Both the position numbers and the translations under genes were made by a program. Positions 1 through 7,203 of a stretch of DNA of 64,000 nt are shown in pieces. Numbering within the stretch: position 1 is the stretch's first letter; every line of letters begins with the position of its first letter. The notes under the pieces are model-generated. The model made no database searches. It saw only the letters and a program-made list of their open reading frames with translations, and was not told the origin of the DNA. The stretch comes from Saprospiraceae bacterium (lineage in GTDB: Bacteria; Bacteroidota; Bacteroidia; Chitinophagales; Saprospiraceae), in the NCBI GenBank assembly GCA_015490715.1, contig WFXH01000029.1, forward strand, positions 1 through 64,000, given 5' to 3'.

Positions 1-443
1 ACCGAATGTATGCCGATGATGCCGTACAGGTAAATCTTCCGCCATGGATAAAACAGTGCATAGAGGGCAATGATTCCCGATACTCCTCCTGAGGCACCCA
101 CTGCCGAATACAAGGGACGTCGTCGGTACATGATCGCCGTAGGAATATTGGCTATAATAACCGTGAGAATAAACACTCCGAGAAAGAGCCATTGCCCGAG
201 AGGACCCTCCTGATGTACAAATTGCGCTTCGATGACACGGCCAAATTCCCACAAGACCCAGGCGTTGATGAGCAAATGGATCCAATCGACGTGGAAAAAG
301 CCCGCTGTCAACAGGCGATACCATTCACCGTACTTCCATTCGCGATAGGGATAGTGCTTCATCCTCCCGATAAGGCCTGAGCTATAAAATCCCGCAATGC
401 TCAACAGTACAATGCCACCCACAAGTATTTCCGTAGCCGTCAT
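1..443 (-). CDS. Rhomboid family intramembrane serine protease (3' part missing)
   Basis: The frame opens at the ATG whose complement is at 441-443 and runs off the left edge, so only about 147 N-terminal residues are visible. The visible part has several hydrophobic segments, an HLLIN motif in an early loop/helix typical of the rhomboid HxxxN site, and GASGGVSG, which matches the GxSG motif carrying the catalytic serine of rhomboid proteases. The catalytic histidine in the last helix lies outside the window. Rhomboids cleave transmembrane substrates inside the bilayer. The gene ends its upstream side only 3 bases from rlmH, and both run on the minus strand, so they are probably co-transcribed. 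Substrate unknown. Confidence 0.85.
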   Translation of the reverse strand, partial: MTATEILVGGIVLLSIAGFYSSGLIGRMKHYPYREWKYGEWYRLLTAGFFHVDWIHLLINAWVLWEFGRVIEAQFVHQEGPLGQWLFLGVFILTVIIANIPTAIMYRRRPLYSAVGASGGVSGIIALYALFYPWRKIYLYGIIGIHS

Positions 444-446
444 GGT

Positions 447-920
447 CTATACGTTGTGATACGGATGATGATGCAAGATAGCAAATGCCCTGTAAAGCTG
501 CTCGGCAAATACCAGACGAGCTAATTCGTGTGAGAAGGTCATGCGCGAGAGGCTGAGCTGTTCATCGGCACGCCCTCTAATCTTCGGCCCCACACCGTAA
601 GCCCCGCCGATGAGGAAAATACACCTCTTCGACGAAGACCTCATCCAGTACTGCAATCGGCCGGCAAACTCCACAGAGCTGTATTGCTTTCCTCGCTCGT
701 CGAGTAAGATGAGATAATCGCTCCCGTGTATTTCGGGTAAAATTTGACGTTCTTCCCGTTCGATAATGCGCTGCGCATGGGGCTCACTCAAGCCCTTTAC
801 TCCTTTAAACGTGCGCACTTGTAGGGGGTGAAACCGCGCGATGCGCTGGAGATACATTTCAACTAACGCATCGAGATGCGGATTTTGGGTTTTACCTATA
901 AGCCATAGATGAAATTTCAT
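447..920 (-). CDS. rlmH: 23S rRNA (pseudouridine1915-N3)-methyltransferase RlmH
   Basis: A 157-residue protein, the usual length for RlmH, a SPOUT-class methyltransferase that methylates pseudouridine 1915 in helix 69 of 23S rRNA using S-adenosylmethionine. It shows the family signatures: LLDERGKQ in the middle, the knotted SAM-binding stretch FLIGGAYGVGP, and the C-terminal block beginning LSLSRMTFSHELARL and ending in HPYHN. The start ATG gives MKFHLWLIGKT, as in homologues. It lies just upstream of the rhomboid gene on the same strand and downstream of a tRNA-Leu gene, which is typical housekeeping company. Confidence 0.96.
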   Translation of the reverse strand: MKFHLWLIGKTQNPHLDALVEMYLQRIARFHPLQVRTFKGVKGLSEPHAQRIIEREERQILPEIHGSDYLILLDERGKQYSSVEFAGRLQYWMRSSSKRCIFLIGGAYGVGPKIRGRADEQLSLSRMTFSHELARLVFAEQLYRAFAILHHHPYHNV

Positions 921-953
921 GGGACGAGGGAGGACGGGGATTCACTGCCTAAG

Positions 954-1037
954 TGCCGCAGGAGGGATTCGAACCCTCACGCCCTCTCGGGCACACGCCC
1001 CTGAAACGTGCGTGTCTACCAGTTCCACCACTGCGGC
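954..1037 (-). tRNA. tRNA-Leu (anticodon CAG)
   Basis: Reading the minus strand, a 7-bp acceptor stem GCCGCAG/CTGCGGC closes an 84-nt molecule. The D-loop holds the GGTAGA stretch, the anticodon loop is TTCAGGG with anticodon CAG on a 5-bp stem (CACGT/GCGTG), a long variable arm (GCCCGAGAGGGC) marks it as class II, and the T arm contains GGTTCGAATCC. The discriminator base is A and the 3' CCA is not encoded, so it must be added after transcription. A CCA-adding-type nucleotidyltransferase gene is present further along at 17.8-19.3 kb. Confidence 0.97.
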
Positions 1038-1078
1038 GGGCCTTTCGGAAGTGCAAATATACGCCGTTTTGTGCGATC

Positions 1079-1579
1079 TCAAATAGCTTGACCTACTCCG
1101 ATAAAACGGCGCGCCCAATGGTCTTTAAACGGCAGCAACCACTGATGGTCGAATTCCTCACGGGTTTGCACCACCGTATTGAAGAACAAGGTGTTATCAT
1201 CGATCTCCCCACACTGGTAGAGCTTATTGAGCTCGTCCTTGTCGACCATGTGGACGTGGTTGTCCTTGAAGTAGAACAATTTCATGCGATCGAAAAAGTC
1301 TACCTTGAGCTGCGCACCGAGGTTTTTCATCCACAGCACACTCTTGTCGATTGCACAACCATCCACCCGGCCGTTGGGATTTTTGGCGAAAAGGACGACA
1401 AACCTGCGATGCAGTACATCGCCGCTTGCGCGTAAGGGCACGCCGTGGTCTTCCCAGCTGCGCAAAAAGTCATCCATCTGGCGGCGGATTTCAGCTATTT
1501 CTTCATCCGTCAATTCGCGTGTAGCAGCATAGACCCACGCACGCTCTATAGACGGAAATCCCGGTCCTTGATGTATCAT
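1079..1579 (-). CDS. Conserved Bacteroidota protein of unknown function (166 aa)
   Basis: No signal peptide or membrane helix is visible. The overall pattern resembles a family of about 160 residues, restricted as far as I know to Bacteroidota, that databases often mislabel as ABC transporter ATPase: an early aromatic Y/W plus acidic helix (ELTDEEIAEI), the block RFVVLFAKNPNGRVDGCAIDKSV, and a C-terminal WLLPFKDHWARRF. There is no Walker A motif, so the ATPase name is not justified. It runs divergently from the peptidase gene at 1713, with a palindromic operator candidate between them, and a TATGAATAAAATCGTGC leader motif ends just before its ATG. Confidence 0.7.
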   Translation of the reverse strand: MIHQGPGFPSIERAWVYAATRELTDEEIAEIRRQMDDFLRSWEDHGVPLRASGDVLHRRFVVLFAKNPNGRVDGCAIDKSVLWMKNLGAQLKVDFFDRMKLFYFKDNHVHMVDKDELNKLYQCGEIDDNTLFFNTVVQTREEFDHQWLLPFKDHWARRFIGVGQAI

Positions 1580-1611
1580 CTCGCACGATTTTATTCATAC
1601 ATATTACGCAA

Positions 1612-1629
1612 GAACAAATTTTTTTGTTC
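1612..1629. promoter_or_regulatory. Perfect 7-bp inverted repeat in a divergent intergenic gap
   Basis: GAACAAA-TTTT-TTTGTTC forms a perfect palindrome of two 7-base arms with a 4-base centre. It lies 33-50 bases upstream of the start codon at 1579 (minus) and about 84 bases before the start at 1713 (plus). It is AT-rich and lacks a GC stem with a T-tract on either side, so an operator is more likely than a terminator. Confidence 0.4.
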
Positions 1630-1712
1630 ATTCCACGTGGTTCGACCTCCGCACACCTCTCACATTTGGAAATTTTAACGAAATTCGCTGCACGCATAAC
1701 AACCATCCGATC

Positions 1713-3401
1713 ATGAAGACAATTCGAACATGTAGGCCCCATCGCAGTATACCACACTGGTTGTGGCTACTTTTTCTTGTGGGATTATTGATGAGCTGTC
1801 AGCGCTCAGACCAGCGACAAGATCACCTACAAGTGCGACAGGGCGTTGATCTAAAAAAGCGCATGCAGCAATACGTGCGCGTGCCACTGACAAGCACTGT
1901 GGTGCCCATGCTCAGCGACTCACAAAAACAAGTTCTTCGCATCCTGCTCCAAGCAGCAACTTGGATGGACACGATTTTCTGGCATCAGGCCTTTGGCGAT
2001 CCCGATAGTCTCTTTGGGCGCATACATCCCGATTCGACGGCCTTAAGGGAATACATCGCTATCAATTACGGTCCCTGGGATCGGCTTCAAAACGATTCGC
2101 CCTTCGTAGAGGGATTTGGCCCCAAACCCCTCGGCGCGAATTTTTATCCAACCGATATGCGTGTCGAGGAATTTGAAAAGAGCACCGCGAAAGACAAAGC
2201 ATCCCTCTATACGATGATACGCAGAGATGATGAGGGCAATCTCATCGCCATCCCCTATCACGAGTACTTCCAGGAAGCCACTGAGAAGACGGCTGCCCTT
2301 CTTCGCCAGGCGGCCGCATGGGCTACTACGCCCGCATTGCGCCATTATCTCGAACTGCGCAGTCGTGCCCTCCTCACCGATGACTACCGCGAAAGCGACC
2401 GCGCATGGCTCGACATGAAAGACAATATCATCGACGTCGTCATCGGGCCCATTGAGACATACGAAGACCGGCTCTTCGGATACAAAGCTGCTCACGAATG
2501 CTATATCTTGCTGAAAGACACCGTATGGTCGTCTCGCCTGAAGCGCTTTGCCCAGTATCTACCCAAGTTGCAAAGAAATCTCCCCGTACCTCCGGCATAC
2601 AAGCGCGAAACGCCGGGGCGTGATGTCGAACTCAACGCCTACGATGTGATCTATTACGCTGGCCATTGCAATGCTGGACCCAAAACCATCGCCATCAACC
2701 TGCCCAACGACGAAGCCGTACAGCTCGAAAAGGGCACGCGTCGATTGCAGCTCAAAAACGTGATGAAGTACAAATTCGACAGCATCCTGGTTCCAATTGC
2801 ACATCAACTCTTCGACACTTCCTTGTTGCGTTGGCTCGATTTTGATGCCTTCTTCGCCAACACGATGTTTCACGAAGTGGCGCACGGATTAGGTATCAAA
2901 TACACGCTCGACGGCAAGAGCACCGTGCGGGAAGCCCTCCGCCAGCACGCCTCGGCCATCGAAGAAGGCAAGGCCGACATCCTCGGCATCTACATGATCA
3001 AACAGCTCCACGACAAGGGCGAGCTTTCGCTGGACCTGCGATCGTACTATACCACCTTTATCGCCAGTATCTTTCGCAGCATTCGTTTTGGCGCGACCAG
3101 TGCACACGGCATTGCCAATACGGTACGCTTTAATTTCTTCGTCGAAAAGGGCGTCATCCAATTCGACCGTGCGTGTAATTGCTATCGCATCGACTTTTCG
3201 ACCTTTGAGGATGCCGTACGCGAGCTCAGCCAGCGCATCCTCCTCATCCAGGGAGATGGCGATGCCGAAGCTGCGGGGCAGCTCATCCAACGATACGGGA
3301 AAATCCCACCGCAATTGCAGACCCAACTCCAACAACTCTCCGAGCAAGGTATCCCCGTCGACCTCATCTTTGACCAGGGTGCCGATGTTTTGGGGCTTTG
3401 A
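1713..3401 (+). CDS. Short DPP III-like zinc peptidase (family M49), lipoprotein
   Basis: A 562-residue protein starting with a signal peptide ending in a lipobox (LLMSC), so it should be anchored in a periplasm-facing or surface membrane. Near residues 387-391 it has the zinc motif HEVAH followed by GLG, and near 417-422 EEGKAD, which supplies the third zinc ligand in dipeptidyl-peptidase III enzymes. Classical DPP III has a six-residue HExxGH and about 700 residues. The shorter five-residue HExxH type is known from a thermophilic bacterium (Caldithrix), and this protein matches that form in both length and motif. DPP III removes dipeptides from peptide N-termini. It stands alone on the plus strand and ends 5 bases from the convergent HhH-barrel gene. 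Confidence 0.8.
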   Translation: MKTIRTCRPHRSIPHWLWLLFLVGLLMSCQRSDQRQDHLQVRQGVDLKKRMQQYVRVPLTSTVVPMLSDSQKQVLRILLQAATWMDTIFWHQAFGDPDSLFGRIHPDSTALREYIAINYGPWDRLQNDSPFVEGFGPKPLGANFYPTDMRVEEFEKSTAKDKASLYTMIRRDDEGNLIAIPYHEYFQEATEKTAALLRQAAAWATTPALRHYLELRSRALLTDDYRESDRAWLDMKDNIIDVVIGPIETYEDRLFGYKAAHECYILLKDTVWSSRLKRFAQYLPKLQRNLPVPPAYKRETPGRDVELNAYDVIYYAGHCNAGPKTIAINLPNDEAVQLEKGTRRLQLKNVMKYKFDSILVPIAHQLFDTSLLRWLDFDAFFANTMFHEVAHGLGIKYTLDGKSTVREALRQHASAIEEGKADILGIYMIKQLHDKGELSLDLRSYYTTFIASIFRSIRFGATSAHGIANTVRFNFFVEKGVIQFDRACNCYRIDFSTFEDAVRELSQRILLIQGDGDAEAAGQLIQRYGKIPPQLQTQLQQLSEQGIPVDLIFDQGADVLGL

Positions 3402-3405
3402 GGCT

Positions 3406-5325
3406 TTACCACCGATGTGTCCAGGCGAGTTGCCAGCTGAATTGCCTCCGCTCCACGCCGAGATAGGTAGACACCGACCAGCGCACAAGGCACTCTACCT
3501 GGTGCTCGCGCGGTAATTTTAGCACAAGTCGATGGAGAATGTGTCCGCCGTTGCCGTAAAACGCTGCAAATCGACCGATACCTAAACTGCCCGGCACATA
3601 GAGGTACATTCGCTGTCCAAAATCCGCAATCTCGAAGAGAGCTACTTGCCCCCTCCAGCGCCAGCGCCCTTTTCGACTCGTGTACTGCCAATTTTGGGCT
3701 ACCATCCATGCCGTGATCTGAGGCACCCCCCTCTGGGCAGTATTCAATCCATAGTGCATCGACCATCGATACTCCCACTGGCCAACCCATTGATGTCGTC
3801 CCTCGATGCGTAAAATGTGCATTGGTCGATATTGGATCACTTCATATCGCCCATTCAACACTTCGCGTCGCAACTGTCTCTGGCGGATGTCGAGAGACCA
3901 CTGATGATGGCGGCTCATCTTATAGACGAAAGACAATCGCCATATCGGGACATATCCCACCGACGTTCCCTTAAAACGCGCCAAATCCACAAATGCATGG
4001 AGCCTTGATCGCCTTGCCAGCTGCCACTCCACACCCAGATACCATCCGCGTTCACCTGCTGGATAGCTTCCTCTCATGATCGGTGCAACCCACAACATGG
4101 GATAACGAGCACTCATATACCGATACTGCACGGACAGGTGTACATCCCTACCAATTGCCAACGCCAGCCCCTGAACGAAGCCGCGCGCAGCTGTTGACCA
4201 CCATGCCCCCTCACCGTACCACAACACACCGTGCATGTGCCAACGATGTGCAATACTCCCCCCTGCCAACCAAGAGAGCGGCAAAGACGTGCGGCTGAAG
4301 CGATGCAACACCACGCTGGCCTCCATCGACCCGCGTTCTCCCGAATAACTGGTGTGGACTATCCCAGTGGCCACATCTAGTCGTCGATCAAACATTTTAT
4401 ACGGCTCATAACGAGGCTCCCCCACTACCCAATACGATTGCTTTGCCCGACTCCAAAACCAGCGCATGTTTCTCAACGATGCTGCAAAGTGGAGCTTCCA
4501 CCGTGGATGAAGGGACCATTCGAAGCCTATGCCGCGCATAAAGCCGTAGTTGGACCGACTTCGATACGGACGAATCACTCGTGACCTTCCCTTGACGATG
4601 GAGAGCACATGCATGCTCTGTCCAAGGTGAAAGCCCTGATAGCACAACAACCCTTCGCCCAGTCGTATGGTAAAATCACCAGCGTAAAAGCGCAACATCG
4701 TCCCTTTTGGCTGCCATAGGCTAAAGACGCGGAGGTGCAAGGGCAGCCATCGGCGCCATTCTTCCCACGGCTGTGGTCGATGGGGCCAATAGATTCCCAG
4801 ATGCCCGAAGATTCGACTGCTCAAAGCACCATCCCATTGCAAGCGACTTCCTTCGACCGAAAACCTCCCATCCAGTACTTCACCTGTATGTAAAGTGCGC
4901 ACCACTACCCCGTTCTTCCTCGCCCCCAAAGGACCTCCACCTACCACCTGCACAACATAGCGCAAGAGGCGACACTGCTCTGGCCCCAATCCGCGCACGG
5001 CATTCAGCTCCCACACCGATTCAAACGGCCCAAAGCGACGCCGATATTCCAAAATTGCCTCAATGGCCTCCCAATCTAAAAAGGGTATCTGCTCAAAATC
5101 CGATCGCTCCGCACGGTTTAAGTCGATCGGCTGATCGACCAATTGCCGCAACACGTGCCGGACATCTTCTTCGTAAACCAGTGCCCTCTCCACTCCATCC
5201 TCTTCCATCGCGCGCACATACGCCTCCCAAAACTCTTCAAACGCCCCCTGGGCATTCACCCAGCTCACCAGCAGTACACCAGCCACGAGTACTCCAGCCC
5301 TATATAATACCGCCCCAACAGCCAT
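3406..5325 (-). CDS. Helix-hairpin-helix plus outer-membrane beta-barrel protein
   Basis: The product of about 639 residues starts at the ATG at 5325 (a TTG 24 bases upstream is also possible), with a signal peptide ending VNAQG. After it comes a region with two helix-hairpin-helix units like ComEA: IDLNRAERSDFEQIPFLD, then a second unit around FESVWELNAVRGLGPEQC. The remaining 500 residues are rich in alternating aromatic/polar strands (many W, Y, R) and end in a strand-like WQLAWTHRW, as expected of an outer-membrane barrel. Proteins with this layout are widespread in Bacteroidota and have no established function. A role in handling DNA at the cell surface is only a guess from the HhH unit. 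Confidence 0.75.
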   Translation of the reverse strand: MAVGAVLYRAGVLVAGVLLVSWVNAQGAFEEFWEAYVRAMEEDGVERALVYEEDVRHVLRQLVDQPIDLNRAERSDFEQIPFLDWEAIEAILEYRRRFGPFESVWELNAVRGLGPEQCRLLRYVVQVVGGGPLGARKNGVVVRTLHTGEVLDGRFSVEGSRLQWDGALSSRIFGHLGIYWPHRPQPWEEWRRWLPLHLRVFSLWQPKGTMLRFYAGDFTIRLGEGLLCYQGFHLGQSMHVLSIVKGRSRVIRPYRSRSNYGFMRGIGFEWSLHPRWKLHFAASLRNMRWFWSRAKQSYWVVGEPRYEPYKMFDRRLDVATGIVHTSYSGERGSMEASVVLHRFSRTSLPLSWLAGGSIAHRWHMHGVLWYGEGAWWSTAARGFVQGLALAIGRDVHLSVQYRYMSARYPMLWVAPIMRGSYPAGERGWYLGVEWQLARRSRLHAFVDLARFKGTSVGYVPIWRLSFVYKMSRHHQWSLDIRQRQLRREVLNGRYEVIQYRPMHILRIEGRHQWVGQWEYRWSMHYGLNTAQRGVPQITAWMVAQNWQYTSRKGRWRWRGQVALFEIADFGQRMYLYVPGSLGIGRFAAFYGNGGHILHRLVLKLPREHQVECLVRWSVSTYLGVERRQFSWQLAWTHRW

Positions 5326-5546
5326 CAACAAGCGTGTTTTCGGTGTCAAGTGCGAAGCGTGCCCTCTAAACTCTCACAAAAGCCTCTCAGCGATTCAACT
5401 CTAAGATACGAGTTTTCTCAAAATTCGTGTATGAAATCGTGCATGCTCGGCATCGCTGTCCTCCGTGCCAAAGAGTGCACTATTTTATAACGACAACAAT
5501 AGAAAGCACTAACTTAGCCCGCGGACATTTCTCATGTGCTTGCTCC

Positions 5547-7136
5547 ATGACTGTAGTCTTACACACCATCCCTTATACGTCGTATCCCTCACCTCGCCCT
5601 AATGACTTGCAATACATGTTGGGTGAAGGACCGTGGTGGAAGCCCCTACCATATGCTCCTACTTTAGAAGGCCTCCAGGGGGCCGCTAAGTCCATAGCTT
5701 TTCCACCCACCGTGCGGGAGGTGTTGTGGCAAGCACTACAACAACAATACCTACGGCTCGGCCTTGACGACAGTAAACTTTTGCCGCTCAAAGATGCCCA
5801 AACGCTCACCGTAGCGACGGCACACCAGCCCATCCTCTATGGCGGTCCCCTCTTCGTCCTTGTCAAGATTGCAGCCACCATACATCTGGCCAGATACCTC
5901 AGCCAAATACTTCACCGATCCATTATCCCCGTATACGTCTTGGGCAGTGAAGACCACGACCACGAAGAGGTGTTTTCCCTTCAGTTAGGCGGTCAACGTA
6001 GGCGTTTTCCCGTAGACAAGCCCTATACCCCCGTAGGACGTGTACCAACGACAGGTATGGCCGCCTTCTTGCAACACCTCCTCACTGAACTCGGTGTGTC
6101 CACTCAAACCCCCTACCTTGCACATCTCTTCGAATCCCTTCACAGATTTGACACCTATGGCCCTGCATTTCAATACTTCATTGCCAGGATCTTTGAACAG
6201 ACCGAACTGGTAGTCGTCGATCCCGACGATGGTGCACTCAAACAGCTCTTCATCGACGTCTTCGAAAGAGAAATCGCCACCCACGCCAGCCGTGACCACA
6301 TCGAACGCATGCGCCAAAAGTGGACACAGCTCGGCATCGAAATCCATCAAATACGATCGCCCTACCTGCCCGTATTTTACATGGGAGCAGGTGTGCGCGA
6401 GCGCATCGAACGCCATGGCGACACATGGAAGACAACGCTTACGCAAACACAGTTTAACCATACCGCACTTATCGATACCCTACACCGATATCCACAACAT
6501 TTCAGCCCTGGAGTAGCCCTGCGTCCATTGTACCAACAGCGCATACTCCCTAACATCGCCTTCGTGGCAGGCCCTTCCGAGCTCCTCTACTGGCTCGAGT
6601 TGGGCGAATTATTTGCCCACTACGGCGTATTCTATCCCACACTATTGCGCCGCAACAGCATTTTCTTCCTGAAGGACGATATGTATGAAATCGTGCGCCA
6701 GTTCGGACTCCTCGACCACTTTTTCCAGCCCTACCATCAATGGCAAGATTTCATACTGACTCACCACCTCGGTTTGAGCCATCCCCTACCGTTCGTACGC
6801 AAAAAAGTCGAAGCACTTACCCAGCTGTTGACAGATTTCAACAACCTCCACGATCTGAAAATGGACAGTTACGTCGAAGCGCAGGCCACCCGAATGCGCA
6901 ACCGCGCCGAAGAGACGGCTCAAAAGCTCTGGAAAGCCCTCCGCAAAAAACACAAGGCGCTCTTCACACCTGTATCCCAGGCGTATCGCACAGCCTTCCC
7001 ACAGCCCAATGTCTGGCAAGAGCGCTATACGAGTAGTCTCGAATGCAGCTTATACACCCAAGAGCCGTGGTGGCTGGATTTAGCGGAGCTTCTCCACCCT
7101 TTGGAACACACTTTTTACCTCTTGCGCATGCCCTAA
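5547..7136 (+). CDS. bshC: Putative cysteine ligase BshC (bacillithiol biosynthesis)
   Basis: The 529-residue product matches the usual BshC length of about 530 when started at the ATG at 5547; an upstream GTG at 5427 would add 40 residues with no family match. Recognisable blocks are TVATAHQPILYGGPLFVLVKIA, the VLGSEDHDHEEV stretch with the HxxxE-type active-site region, RPLYQQRILPNIAFVAGPSELLYWLEL and a C-terminal coiled-coil segment. BshC is thought to add cysteine to glucosamine-malate in the last step of making bacillithiol, a thiol used in Bacteroidota and Firmicutes instead of glutathione. The other bsh genes are not in this window. A TAACTTAG box at 5510-5517 is one base off the -7 consensus. 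Confidence 0.93.
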   Translation: MTVVLHTIPYTSYPSPRPNDLQYMLGEGPWWKPLPYAPTLEGLQGAAKSIAFPPTVREVLWQALQQQYLRLGLDDSKLLPLKDAQTLTVATAHQPILYGGPLFVLVKIAATIHLARYLSQILHRSIIPVYVLGSEDHDHEEVFSLQLGGQRRRFPVDKPYTPVGRVPTTGMAAFLQHLLTELGVSTQTPYLAHLFESLHRFDTYGPAFQYFIARIFEQTELVVVDPDDGALKQLFIDVFEREIATHASRDHIERMRQKWTQLGIEIHQIRSPYLPVFYMGAGVRERIERHGDTWKTTLTQTQFNHTALIDTLHRYPQHFSPGVALRPLYQQRILPNIAFVAGPSELLYWLELGELFAHYGVFYPTLLRRNSIFFLKDDMYEIVRQFGLLDHFFQPYHQWQDFILTHHLGLSHPLPFVRKKVEALTQLLTDFNNLHDLKMDSYVEAQATRMRNRAEETAQKLWKALRKKHKALFTPVSQAYRTAFPQPNVWQERYTSSLECSLYTQEPWWLDLAELLHPLEHTFYLLRMP

Positions 7137-7152
7137 TGCCATTGCCAATGCG

Positions 7153-7160
7153 TAACTTTG
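7153..7160 (+). promoter_or_regulatory. Bacteroidota -7 box (TAACTTTG) for the S46 peptidase gene
   Basis: TAACTTTG is an exact match to the TAnnTTTG element of the primary sigma factor of Bacteroidota. It lies 43 bases before the start codon at 7204. A clear -33 TTG at the usual distance was not found. Confidence 0.7.
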
Positions 7161-7203
7161 CGCGTCCGTTACATTTTATACCATACGCTTAAAATCCTAT
7201 CGT

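Noticed and set aside
5427-5546. In-frame GTG at 5427 as the start of bshC
   Set aside because: The extension (MYEIVHARHRCPP...) has no family match, contains the TATGAAAT motif and would overlap a likely -7 box at 5510-5517; ATG 5547 gives the normal length.
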